Part shown: positions 31,164 to 37,248 of the stretch, in pieces
Numbering within the stretch: position 1 is the stretch's first letter
How the letters are laid out: every line of letters starts with the position of its first letter
Made by a program: the position numbers and the translations under genes
IMG/VR virus record: IMGVR_UViG_3300024517_000029
Span: 1 to 43,362 of that record
Strand: one strand, 5' to 3'
From: a virus
DNA length: 43,362 bases
Notes under the pieces: model-generated
What the model saw: only the letters and a program-made list of their open reading frames with translations
Told to the model about the DNA's origin: nothing
Database searches by the model: none

Positions 31164-31497
31164 CCCATTTCCACTCAACTGTAAAAAAAGGCAAAAGCTA
31201 CATTAAGACGGTTGTCAAAAGTCTAGCTCTGTGTACCCTCACAACTAGCGACTGCACACTCGAAAGGGGTGACAACTGACCGAAACGGCTAAGTCTAAGG
31301 ACTGAATACATAAGAATAGCTCGCAGGCGGATATAGTACTTAAGGTGTGGTAATGGTCCTGTTAAGGAATGTAAATCGTCACTAGGTATTAGTGCAGGGT
31401 AAAAGGGAAGTTGTATAGAATAGCTAACAATAACACCATAAAGACAATTTAAAAGTAATTAGAGAAGGCAAAGAGGTTTAAACTAAAAGTGAAGATT
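31164..31497 (+). other. Gene-free stretch with several predicted hairpins
   Basis: About 330 bases without a credible ORF. Helices visible by eye: CAACTGT/ACGGTTG around 31176-31214; CACTC/GGGTG around 31256-31270; AGTC-TAAG-GACT near 31293; TCCT/AGGA near 31357; CACTA/TAGTG near 31380. Base composition is less A/T-rich than the neighbours. Together with the two elements before it, the whole gene-free block is nearly 590 bases, the size of ornate large RNAs such as ROOL, but I could not match conserved features of ROOL, GOLLD, group I introns or RNase P. Confidence 0.4.
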
Positions 31498-31806
31498 ATG
31501 GAAGAACAAAAAGTAAGGAAATATAAAACGAGCAGAGATATAGCTATGTTTTACTTACGAGGACATTCAGGAGCGTTAACAACAAACCAAGAAATAAAAG
31601 ATTTAGCCAAGGATATAGATTTATTCATTCAGGAAAAATTAAAAGAAGATGTTATACCATTAATGGACGAATCAAACTTTATAGCTAAACACTTTAAAGA
31701 CAATCCTATTTGCACAGTTTACCGCGTACATGAACTGAACAAAAATATTGAAGATAAGTACGGAATAAAGGTTAACTATACACCAACTGGATTGGATTAT
31801 GAATAA
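31498..31806 (+). CDS. Hypothetical protein after RNA region
   Basis: A 102-residue charged protein with an even mix of helix and loop (SRDIAMFYLRGHSGALTTNQ). The ATG is chosen over an earlier GTG three codons before it. No domain recognised. It is the first gene after the structured RNA block. Confidence 0.72.
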   Translation: MEEQKVRKYKTSRDIAMFYLRGHSGALTTNQEIKDLAKDIDLFIQEKLKEDVIPLMDESNFIAKHFKDNPICTVYRVHELNKNIEDKYGIKVNYTPTGLDYE

Positions 31807-31821
31807 ACAACAATTAGAATT

Positions 31822-32148
31822 ATGCTAGACGGAGAATGTAAGATAGAGTTCGAGAAGTGGTACTATCATAACGAAGCAGAATACGAGTTAGGAATTAGTG
31901 GCGGTCACTCAGGAAAATTACACCCATCAAGAGAGTGGGGAGTAATAGTTGACTTCTTTGATAGTGTTGGAATTTGGTTAATCGAAGATGTTGAACATAA
32001 ATCAACAGGCCATGAATATTCGGTTAAATATAAGCGAGAGTATAATATGGAATTTGGATTAACCTACTCTAATAAGTCACGTAATGAAGCACGAAGTGCA
32101 GCTATAACAAAGGCTAACGAGTTATTCAACTTAAGAAGTAAAGCGTAA
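31822..32148 (+). CDS. Hypothetical protein
   Basis: A 108-residue protein with a Trp/Tyr/His-rich strand region (FEKWYYHNEAEYELGISGGH) and a helical C-terminal part. It is preceded by AACAATTAGAATTATG, the initiation context used repeatedly here. Function unknown. Confidence 0.74.
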   Translation: MLDGECKIEFEKWYYHNEAEYELGISGGHSGKLHPSREWGVIVDFFDSVGIWLIEDVEHKSTGHEYSVKYKREYNMEFGLTYSNKSRNEARSAAITKANELFNLRSKA

Positions 32149-32163
32149 ACAAAACACTGATAA

Positions 32164-32790
32164 ATGCCTAGATGTAAAAGTTGTAAAGCAAAGTTTGAGC
32201 CTGTTAACTTTTTGCAGAAATTTTGCAAAGGAAACAACGATTGTTTAGCGGCCGAAGCACTTTACAATCTAAACAAGATCAAAGAAAAACAGCTAAAAGA
32301 TTGGAACAAGGAGAAGCCACAACGTAAGATAAGTGCTTACTCCAGTAAATACAAAAAGGAACTAGGTGACAACATCAACAAACTATCAAGAATGATAGAT
32401 ACTAGTTTCGGTTACAAAACATGTATTGATTGTCATAGAGGTTATGGAGGCCAAACAGACGCAAGCCATTTTCACAACGTAGGGTTATTTCCTAGCTTAA
32501 GATGGAATTTAGATATTTTACACTCATCCAACAGTTCTTGCAATCAGTACCATGGAGGACGTAAAGAGGGTTACTACGAAGGTTTAATCGAAAGGTATGA
32601 CAAAGAGTACGCAGACTACATAAAGTACGAGATACCGAAGCTATACCCAAGACTAGGGCTAAACTCACAGGAGATATTCGACGCTTTAACAACAGTAAGA
32701 AAATTAATAAGGGATTACGACACTTTTGAGTTTAAAGATGCTCGACACGCAAGGAAACAACTCAACTTACTAATCGGATTGTACAAATGA
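32164..32790 (+). CDS. ninG: NinG/Rap-like recombination protein
   Basis: A 208-residue protein with the NinG pattern: N-terminal zinc-binding cysteines C4-x2-C7 and C21/C27; a charged helical linker; then CIDCHRGYGG (C87, C90) and DASHFHNVG (H102, H104), and SCNQYHGGRKEGYYEGL. NinG/Rap of lambda acts on branched DNA and is HNH-like in its metal site. This suggests a role in phage recombination, although it lies outside the main recombination operon. Confidence 0.82.
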   Translation: MPRCKSCKAKFEPVNFLQKFCKGNNDCLAAEALYNLNKIKEKQLKDWNKEKPQRKISAYSSKYKKELGDNINKLSRMIDTSFGYKTCIDCHRGYGGQTDASHFHNVGLFPSLRWNLDILHSSNSSCNQYHGGRKEGYYEGLIERYDKEYADYIKYEIPKLYPRLGLNSQEIFDALTTVRKLIRDYDTFEFKDARHARKQLNLLIGLYK

Positions 32791-32873
32791 CAGAACTTAT
32801 TTTAGAAGACGTAAAAACACCTGAGCAACAGATAGACGAAGACTTTCACAACTATCTATCACAATCGTTCTAA
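32787..32873 (+). CDS. Very short acidic protein
   Basis: A 28-residue acidic protein (MTELILEDVKTPEQQIDEDF). Its ATG overlaps the ninG stop (ATGA) and it ends before the next promoter. Translational coupling supports expression, but the length leaves doubt. Confidence 0.4.
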   Translation: MTELILEDVKTPEQQIDEDFHNYLSQSF

Positions 32874-32900
32874 ATAATAATTGAAATAAATACAAATATA

Positions 32901-32933
32901 TTTGGAGTTAATAGAAATATATTGTTATCTTTG
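32901..32933 (+). promoter_or_regulatory. Strong promoter P3
   Basis: TTTG (32901-32904), 21-base spacer, perfect TATCTTTG (32926-32933). The spacer keeps the TTAA and AATATATT blocks of P1 and P2. It faces the cassette-like region. Confidence 0.8.
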
Positions 32934-32961
32934 AGTATACGAAAACACAAAAACAATTATT

Positions 32962-33177
32962 ATGTTCGAATTAAACAAAAACCATAGAGAGGCGTTATTA
33001 GAAGATTTATCAAAATGTAATGATAAAATAGAGTCAATAACCAATTGTATAAACTCAACTAAAGAAGATGATCCTAAAAGCACACTATTAGATTGGTGGG
33101 ATATGGATTTATTCTTAGAGCAGAATAGAAAGCAGTTGATTGAGAAATCACTTATTGACAACGAGATAGAATTTTAA
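32962..33177 (+). CDS. Hypothetical helical protein
   Basis: A 71-residue charged helical protein (LNKNHREALLEDLSKCNDKI) that may form a coiled coil. It is the first gene after promoter P3. An inverted repeat and a terminator follow. Function unknown. Confidence 0.72.
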   Translation: MFELNKNHREALLEDLSKCNDKIESITNCINSTKEDDPKSTLLDWWDMDLFLEQNRKQLIEKSLIDNEIEF

Positions 33178-33181
33178 CATT

Positions 33182-33196
33182 CGTAGTACTACTACG
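33182..33196. repeat. Perfect inverted repeat
   Basis: CGTAGTA-C-TACTACG, a 15-base palindrome with one central base, four bases after a stop codon and just before a terminator. It may be an operator or part of the 3-prime end of the mRNA. Confidence 0.6.
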
Positions 33197-33205
33197 TAAC
33201 ACACC

Positions 33206-33244
33206 AACCCAAGCGCAGCCATAAGTAGCAGTCTTGGGTTTTTG
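33206..33244 (+). terminator. Intrinsic terminator
   Basis: AACCCAAG (33206-33213) pairs with CTTGGGTT (33233-33240) around a 19-base loop and continues into T's. It may be extended by CACCA/TGGTG flanks. Confidence 0.6.
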
Positions 33245-33272
33245 GTGGTATAAACAATTAACAATAGAAATT

Positions 33273-33446
33273 ATGGAATCAGAATTAGCATATATGGCAA
33301 TTAATCCAGAAGGGGAGTTTTACTTCCCATCATGTACAGATGAAGAAAAACTTACAGTTGAATTTGTAACTTATCAAAAAGGATTAACTATAGAGGAGTT
33401 GATTATTGCAGGATGGAAATTTACAACTGTGACTGTTCAGCAATAA
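33273..33446 (+). CDS. Small hypothetical protein
   Basis: A 57-residue acidic protein (MESELAYMAINPEGEFYF, then ELIIAGWKFTTVTVQQ). I use the ATG after AACAATAGAAATT; the longer frame would begin with TTG inside the terminator. It is the last gene before the dense cassette array. Function unknown. Confidence 0.66.
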   Translation: MESELAYMAINPEGEFYFPSCTDEEKLTVEFVTYQKGLTIEELIIAGWKFTTVTVQQ

Positions 33447-33519
33447 ACCTTAAATAGCGAACACCACTAATTAAGATTAAAGACAAAAACTTAAACAGCG
33501 TACACTAAATAAGTACACA

Positions 33520-33575
33520 TCAACCCCGTTTTAAAACACGGTGAATTGATTATAACGCTAAGTATAACAGTAGAA
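33520..33575 (+). repeat. attC-like element, partial or rearranged
   Basis: CCCGTTTTAAAACACGG forms a short stem around A/T bases and carries CGTTTTAAAA, and is followed by TTGATTATAACG, which matches the front of repeat 1 exactly. It looks like a fused or eroded copy. Confidence 0.45.
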
Positions 33576-33592
33576 AATAAAACGGAATAGAT

Positions 33593-33724
33593 ATGGAAGT
33601 AAATGTAGCAAAAAGAAGATTTTATATTTGGAAAATAGAATTATGGTGGATTGCTTTTGATAGCCCACAATTTTACCCAGAAGATAGAAGCCATATAAAA
33701 GGCAATTGGTTTTGGAGGCAGTAG
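33593..33724 (+). CDS. Very small cassette-like gene
   Basis: A 43-residue basic, Trp-rich protein (MEVNVAKRRFYIWKIELWWI, ending GNWFWRQ). It lies between two attC-like elements, which supports it as a cassette gene. Possibly membrane-interacting by composition. Too short to assign. Confidence 0.5.
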   Translation: MEVNVAKRRFYIWKIELWWIAFDSPQFYPEDRSHIKGNWFWRQ

Positions 33725-33738
33725 TTTTATTTATTACT

Positions 33739-33790
33739 GTTATACATTGTTATTGTGTGTTTTAATGCACTCTAACGAATAGTAATAAGA
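33739..33790 (+). repeat. attC-like hairpin repeat
   Basis: GTTATTGTG-T-GTTTTAATG-CACTCTAAC: inner GTG/CAC and outer GTTA/TAAC stems around TGTTTTAATG (33758-33767). It follows the stop of the small gene by about 15 bases. Confidence 0.6.
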
Positions 33791-33819
33791 ACAGTACGGA
33801 TTAATTAAAATAATTTACA

Positions 33820-34101
33820 ATGAAAAACGAAAACAAAGCCCCGAATACGGGATGGAGATTAAACAAAATTGAGATTGAATTTAAAGCGGGATATAGTTTT
33901 AAGGACAATGAAGAAGAAAAACACGATAGGTATGTTGGTAAGATAGGTTTTGAAAATGAAGATGGAGAAAATTTTAACCTTAAAATACCTAAAGATATGA
34001 CAACAAGATATATGGATTTGATGCGAGACGATATTATTAAAACTGCTGAAACTTTAGGGGCGAAAATAGCAGACTCAATTAGATTAGTAGACGAAAGTTA
34101 G
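33820..34101 (+). CDS. Cassette-like gene, hypothetical
   Basis: A 93-residue charged protein with a strand-rich middle (RLNKIEIEFKAGYSFKD, KIGFENEDGENFNLKIP) and a helical C-terminus. It is bounded by attC-like elements. Function unknown; small, acidic and plausible as an anti-host or regulatory protein. Confidence 0.72.
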   Translation: MKNENKAPNTGWRLNKIEIEFKAGYSFKDNEEEKHDRYVGKIGFENEDGENFNLKIPKDMTTRYMDLMRDDIIKTAETLGAKIADSIRLVDES

Positions 34102-34114
34102 TATTGTTTTTATT

Positions 34115-34150
34115 ACGTGTTAGCAAATCGTTTTAATGTTAGGCATATTT
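34115..34150 (+). repeat. attC-like repeat, degenerate stem
   Basis: TTACG and GTTAGC boxes around CGTTTTAATG (34129-34138). The stem is poor (GC/GC and a few A-T pairs), so this copy is eroded. Confidence 0.5.
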
Positions 34151-34163
34151 AAAATACGGTATT

Positions 34164-34400
34164 ATGAATGATTTAGTTAAAATATTATCTTCTGACGATG
34201 GATATAAAATAGAGTTAAAAAACCAAGTTTGGCACTACGTTGTTACTTCTTGCGGTGGTTCCGCCACTTTGTGTGAGGGGGAATATTTCGGTATGGGTGA
34301 AAGTGGTTGTGAATATGAAGGTAAGAGAGTAAAAAGAGGCGGTATAACTTGCCCGAAATGTATTAGTATTATTAAAGATTTTAAAGCAATAAAGATTTAG
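34164..34400 (+). CDS. Cassette-like gene with cysteine-rich segment
   Basis: A 78-residue protein. Cysteines occur in VVTSCGGSATLCEGEYF, ESGCEYEGK and GGITCPKCISI, enough for a small metal site. The CPKC pair is typical of zinc ribbons. It is flanked by attC-like repeats. Function unknown. Confidence 0.7.
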   Translation: MNDLVKILSSDDGYKIELKNQVWHYVVTSCGGSATLCEGEYFGMGESGCEYEGKRVKRGGITCPKCISIIKDFKAIKI

Positions 34401-34413
34401 TATTTTAATTGTA

Positions 34414-34462
34414 GATAACGGCTTGTATAAGGTGCGTTTTAATGCACTTTATACGTTGTTGT
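34414..34462 (+). repeat. attC-like hairpin repeat, best stem
   Basis: ATAACG box, stem GTATAAGGTGC (34425-34435) with GCACTTTATAC (34444-34454), 11 pairs with one wobble, loop GTTTTAAT, then CGTTGTTGTA. The clearest copy of the family. Confidence 0.7.
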
Positions 34463-34475
34463 ATTTTAGTAAATT

Positions 34476-34727
34476 ATGGATAAAAAAACTATAAATAGAG
34501 GTAGACAATTAAAGTTTGCAAGAGAATACAGAGGTTTGAATCAAAGTAGCTTGTGTAAAGATATAAAAGGACTTAGCCAAAGTAACCTTAGTAAGTTTGA
34601 AAAAGGTTTTGATTGTATGATAAAAGATGATAAAATAGCCGAAATTATGAACCACTTAAATTTTCCTATTGCTTTTTTGGATGTTATAATGCAACCACTT
34701 TACACAAGTGATGGAATAATTTATTAA
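34476..34727 (+). CDS. XRE-type helix-turn-helix protein in a cassette
   Basis: An 83-residue protein with an XRE-type DNA-binding domain (RGRQLKFAREYRGLNQSSLC, then LSQSNLSKFEKGF) and a C-terminal part (NFPIAFLDVIMQPLYTSDG) seen at the end of the HTH module of XRE/ImmA-type regulators. The metalloprotease part is absent. It may be a free-standing repressor or antitoxin-like regulator. It is flanked by attC-like elements, a normal cargo type for integron cassettes. Confidence 0.72.
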   Translation: MDKKTINRGRQLKFAREYRGLNQSSLCKDIKGLSQSNLSKFEKGFDCMIKDDKIAEIMNHLNFPIAFLDVIMQPLYTSDGIIY

Positions 34728-34729
34728 TT

Positions 34730-34796
34730 ACAACGTTAAGGGTATGGTGTCGGATTTGCTTTTCGCAAATATGCAATATAACCAGTGTTAGCATTA
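34730..34796 (+). repeat. attC-like element, longer variant
   Basis: TTACAACG box, then GGTAT ... ATATAACC outer stem, inner ATTTGC/GCAAAT stem around TTTTC, then GTGTTAGCATTAG. It lacks CGTTTTAATG but ends with the same GTTAGCATTAG seen near 36540, so it is a second subtype of the family. Confidence 0.55.
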
Positions 34797-34825
34797 GTTT
34801 TTAATAATAAATAAATATAAAAGAA

Positions 34826-35017
34826 ATGGGAATAATAAAAATGACAAGTAAAATCAAAAACGATAAATATACTGAGTATGTTTATAACGCTTTTGATATA
34901 CAAGACAAAGAGGAAACAACGGTTGATGTTAATTCAATGATAAATATTAACGAGTGGATGATGTCAAAGCGACAAAGCACAAAGCCTATTGAATATTTTA
35001 TTAATGGGAATCAATAA
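34826..35017 (+). CDS. Cassette-like gene, hypothetical
   Basis: A 63-residue charged protein (MGIIKMTSKIKNDKYTEYVY). No motif recognised. It follows the longer attC-like element, and a small UACG tetraloop hairpin follows its stop. Confidence 0.64.
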   Translation: MGIIKMTSKIKNDKYTEYVYNAFDIQDKEETTVDVNSMININEWMMSKRQSTKPIEYFINGNQ

Positions 35018-35026
35018 TTAATTCGT

Positions 35027-35040
35027 TCGTCTACGGACGG
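35027..35040 (+). other. UNCG tetraloop hairpin
   Basis: TCGTC-TACG-GACGG: a five-pair stem with C(UACG)G, an extra-stable RNA tetraloop. It lies 20 bases before the next gene and may protect the upstream mRNA end. Confidence 0.55.
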
Positions 35041-35060
35041 CTAAAAACAAGATAGAAATT

Positions 35061-35339
35061 ATGAGCATGAAAGACGCAGCGTCCATTATCTACAAATTAC
35101 AGAAGCACATTACTTCTTGTGTAGTAAGTAATTTGAGTGAGAAATACAGAAAGAAAGGACATGAAGTTAAATTTGATGGTGGTGGAAGTCCTATCATCGT
35201 TTTTGATAAATTCACATTATGCACTGGCAACAAAACATATACTGTAAGGTTTACGGATGGTTCCGAATATCATACGAATCAATTATTTAAAGAACTAGAT
35301 AAGCTACATTCTGAAATAATGAATTTCTCAATAATTTAA
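35061..35339 (+). CDS. Cassette-like gene, hypothetical
   Basis: A 92-residue basic protein with a glycine- and strand-rich middle (GHEVKFDGGGSPIIVFDK) and a C-terminal helix. It is followed by a perfect palindrome (TCGGAT/ATCCGA) and CTAAAACAA, similar to the end of the previous gene. Function unknown. Confidence 0.7.
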   Translation: MSMKDAASIIYKLQKHITSCVVSNLSEKYRKKGHEVKFDGGGSPIIVFDKFTLCTGNKTYTVRFTDGSEYHTNQLFKELDKLHSEIMNFSII

Positions 35340-35342
35340 CCT

Positions 35343-35356
35343 TCGGATAAATCCGA
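35343..35356 (+). other. Short palindrome after a stop
   Basis: TCGGATAAATCCGA folds as a five-pair stem with a TAAA loop. Like the UNCG hairpin one gene earlier, it is followed by CTAAAACAA. Confidence 0.45.
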
Positions 35357-35370
35357 CTAAAACAAATACA

Positions 35371-35535
35371 ATGATTTGCACTAATTGCAACAAAAATTTA
35401 GTAGCAGGGACATATCCTAAATGGCTCTGCCTTCAGGTTGAGTGTTCAGAATATTTAGTTCTAAAAACAATACGCGAAGTAGGCCACGCGAAACGCCTCA
35501 ATATGTGGCGTGAGGGACGAATGACAATATATTGA
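35371..35535 (+). CDS. Small cysteine-containing protein
   Basis: A 54-residue basic protein beginning MICTNCNKNLVAG with a CxxC pair, later cysteines in WLCLQVECSEY. A small zinc-binding protein is plausible. It lies in the cassette-like array between very short genes. Not recognised. Confidence 0.5.
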   Translation: MICTNCNKNLVAGTYPKWLCLQVECSEYLVLKTIREVGHAKRLNMWREGRMTIY

Positions 35536-35555
35536 ATGTTATAAACTGAAAAATT

Positions 35556-35714
35556 ATGAATATTTATTTAGCAAAAATGATGGGAAAAAACGGATATGAA
35601 GGCGACACTATGTATGACCTTGTAAAAGCCGATACACCACAAGAAGCAAGGGAGAAGGCAGAAAAGGCTTACGGTTACGGGTATGAAATCGAAATCAATG
35701 TACCTATTGAATAA
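35556..35714 (+). CDS. Small hypothetical protein
   Basis: A 52-residue protein (MNIYLAKMMGKNGYEGDTMY, then AREKAEKAYGYGYEIEINV). The layout, YLAKM...ADTPQEAREKAEKAYGY, resembles small proteins of mobile elements that I cannot name. An attC-like element follows the stop. Confidence 0.58.
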   Translation: MNIYLAKMMGKNGYEGDTMYDLVKADTPQEAREKAEKAYGYGYEIEINVPIE

Positions 35715-35722
35715 TTTCATTG

Positions 35723-35785
35723 TTTATAACGAATTGTGTATAATTTCGTTTTAATGAATTTTACACTTTGTTATTGTTAGTTTGC
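35723..35785 (+). repeat. attC-like hairpin repeat
   Basis: TTATAACG box, stem GTGTA-T-AATT with AATT-T-TACAC around a loop carrying CGTTTTAATG (35747-35756), then TTTGTTATTGTTAG. Nine pairs with one mismatch. Confidence 0.68.
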
Positions 35786-35865
35786 GTGGTGGAAGTAACC
35801 TAATTAATCCTAAACCTTATAGTTAGTAGATACCATAGAGTGTTGAGGACTGGATTAAACCACGC
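35784..35865 (+). other. Leader segment closed by a 7-bp stem
   Basis: GCGTGGT (35784-35790) and ACCACGC (35859-35865) are perfect complements enclosing about 68 bases without ORF. It lies between the attC-like hairpin and the next small gene. Could be a small RNA or an untranslated leader. Confidence 0.4.
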
Positions 35866-35905
35866 ATATTAACTCTAACGCACCGTGTAAAAAACGTTAT
35901 TAATT

Positions 35906-36151
35906 ATGGAAAATACAGACGAAAAATTACAGCACCAATTAAAGATGCAAAAAGTTAGGGAAATGAAAAACCCAACTATATTAATGAATACTAAAGATTT
36001 AGAAACCTTTATAAAACAAGTAGAAGCCCAAGTAAATAATTTTAAAGTAGGAACACCGCCAACTTACGAGGGATTACCAATAATAGCAAGAGAATACATT
36101 GAGCAAGGGAATATAATTATTTGCGATGATGTTATGCGTAATTACATATAA
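35906..36151 (+). CDS. Cassette-like gene, hypothetical
   Basis: An 81-residue charged helical protein (METNDEKL-like start, DLETFIKQVEAQVNNF). Its stop codon lies inside the TATAACG box of the next repeat, as expected for cassette genes. No motif recognised. Confidence 0.68.
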   Translation: MENTDEKLQHQLKMQKVREMKNPTILMNTKDLETFIKQVEAQVNNFKVGTPPTYEGLPIIAREYIEQGNIIICDDVMRNYI

Positions 36152-36182
36152 CGTTTAGGCTAAGAATTTTTAACCCTTGTGT
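36146..36182 (+). repeat. attC-like element half, part of long inverted repeat
   Basis: ATATAACG followed by GGCTAAGAATTTTTAACCC. Bases 36158-36180 are the reverse complement of 36438-36460 with three differences (one allows a wobble), so this element can pair with the one after the next gene. Confidence 0.55.
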
Positions 36183-36223
36183 GCGGTGGGGGATTACACT
36201 GCATAATATTAAAACATATTAAG

Positions 36224-36421
36224 ATGGCAAAAATTACAATTACAGATGAAACAATGGTAGATGAGATAAGAACAACATGTACCGAAACTTTACCTAATGG
36301 TGAGAATAGATTTCAATTTACATTTTTAAATGTAACATTAGATTTTTCAAAAACTGAGCTTTTGGAATTTATGGAGTTTGGAGAAGAAATGATTGAAGAG
36401 GTTTTCCAAAATCAAGATTAA
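36224..36421 (+). CDS. Cassette-like gene enclosed by inverted repeats
   Basis: A 65-residue acidic protein (MAKITITDETMVDEIRTT, then LNVTLDFSKTELLEFMEF). The ATG is preferred over an upstream GTG that lies in the repeat. The gene is enclosed by complementary 23-base repeats, so its whole mRNA could be folded back. Function unknown. Confidence 0.68.
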   Translation: MAKITITDETMVDEIRTTCTETLPNGENRFQFTFLNVTLDFSKTELLEFMEFGEEMIEEVFQNQD

Positions 36422-36437
36422 TAGAAGTGTTGGCAAA

Positions 36438-36560
36438 ACAAGGGTTAATTATTTTTAGCCTTTGTTATGCTTTCGTTTTAATGAAGCCTAATGACTACTG
36501 TATGTGGCGTAGCTTTTTAGCTATGACATATAAAGTTTGTTAGCATTAGTGCGGATTATT
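36438..36560 (+). repeat. Composite attC-like element
   Basis: Right arm of the 23-base inverted repeat (36438-36460), then a GCTTT/GAAGC hairpin with CGTTTTAATG (36474-36483), then TATGT ... ACATA with inner TAGCT/AGCTA, and ending GTTAGCATTAGTGCGG. Two subtypes of the repeat appear joined here. Confidence 0.62.
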
Positions 36561-36580
36561 AACTAATAAAATTAAATAGA

Positions 36581-36643
36581 ATGGATAATTACGAAAAAGA
36601 ATTAGAACAAATCAAAATCAAATCAAATGAAAGTACTAATTAA
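36581..36643 (+). CDS. Very short ORF
   Basis: A 20-residue ORF (MDNYEKELEQIKIKSNESTN) after the last attC-like repeat, overlapping the next gene's start. It may be a coupled leader ORF. Weak support. Confidence 0.3.
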   Translation: MDNYEKELEQIKIKSNESTN

Positions 36644-36770
36644 AAAAGCAACCTTAAAAAGTTACTGGTATAACGATTATATTGGTGAAATCATAGAGGT
36701 AGATGTAGATTCAAAGAATAGAGCTTTAAACTTTGTGTCGGCACAAATAGACTTTTTAAAGGCTCATTAA
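36627..36770 (+). CDS. Short hypothetical protein
   Basis: A 47-residue basic protein (MKVLIKKATLKSYWYNDYIG, then EVDVDSKNRALNFVSAQI). It resembles the small cassette genes before it and closes the array, followed by a 70-base gap and a strong terminator. Function unknown. Confidence 0.58.
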   Translation: MKVLIKKATLKSYWYNDYIGEIIEVDVDSKNRALNFVSAQIDFLKAH

Positions 36771-36840
36771 ATAATTAATCGTACATTGCAGTATCAAAGT
36801 AGTTTTCTTTCCTTTAAACTCTTTCATACTTAATTGTTTT

Positions 36841-36872
36841 AAAGCCCTTAGATTCATAACTAAGGGCTTTTT
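36841..36872 (+). terminator. Strong intrinsic terminator
   Basis: AAAGCCCTTAG (36841-36851) pairs perfectly with CTAAGGGCTTT (36860-36870), 11 bp with an 8-base loop and T's after it. It closes the accessory array. On the minus strand the A run before it would also serve. Confidence 0.85.
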
Positions 36873-36873
36873 G

Positions 36874-36881
36874 TATATTTG
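36874..36881 (+). promoter_or_regulatory. Promoter -7 box before the AraC-like gene
   Basis: Perfect TATATTTG, four bases before the start codon, so the mRNA would be nearly leaderless, as for the leftward gene at 14704. The -33 region lies in the terminator stem and shows no TTG. Confidence 0.5.
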
Positions 36882-36885
36882 ACAT

Positions 36886-37209
36886 ATGGATTTAACAACA
36901 GAAGTACTTAACGAATATCTAGATAAGAACAATCTAAGCAAGGATTTCACAATACAAAAGATGGGCAAGGACTTAAACAAGTCAAGAACACTATTCTTTT
37001 TAGAGGTGAAAAACCTAACAGGACACAACCCTAGCCAAATGGTAATGCACTACAGATTAGAAAAGGCTAAACCAATGCTTCACACAGCCAAACACATTTC
37101 AGAGGTAGCTTATAAAGTTGGATTCGACAGTACAGCTTATTTCAGTAAGTGTTTCAAACAGACTTTTAAGATGTCACCAAGTCAGTACATCAACTCAGAA
37201 AGAACATAA
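36886..37209 (+). CDS. AraC-type DNA-binding domain protein
   Basis: A 107-residue protein that is only the AraC/XylS DNA-binding domain. Two helix-turn-helix units are seen, the second being the typical HISEVAYKVGFDSTAYFSKCFKQTF-MSPSQY pattern (about residues 70-100). The usual N-terminal sensing domain (100-200 residues) is absent. It may activate phage or host promoters. Stand-alone domains of this kind are unusual in phages. Confidence 0.85.
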   Translation: MDLTTEVLNEYLDKNNLSKDFTIQKMGKDLNKSRTLFFLEVKNLTGHNPSQMVMHYRLEKAKPMLHTAKHISEVAYKVGFDSTAYFSKCFKQTFKMSPSQYINSERT

Positions 37210-37224
37210 GTTATAATATTTACG

Positions 37225-37232
37225 TATCTTTA
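37225..37232 (+). promoter_or_regulatory. Promoter -7 box candidate
   Basis: TATCTTTA, 16 bases before the next start codon, with no clear -33 element. Moderate to weak. Confidence 0.4.
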
Positions 37233-37248
37233 ACATAAATAAACAGTT

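Noticed and set aside
30924-31490. tracrRNA or CRISPR-associated RNA
   Set aside because: No repeat array and no cas gene in the window.
31164-31497. Group I intron in the gene-free block
   Set aside because: A segment GATATAGTAC resembles the intron S element, but no matching R partner, no split gene and no endonuclease are present.
29264-36560. CRISPR array from the CGTTTTAATG repeats
   Set aside because: The repeats have variable stems and distances of hundreds of bases, with genes and no spacers between them.
36756-37028. 90-codon minus-strand ORF near the AraC-like gene
   Set aside because: Most of it is antisense to a clear AraC domain; only a short tail is outside.
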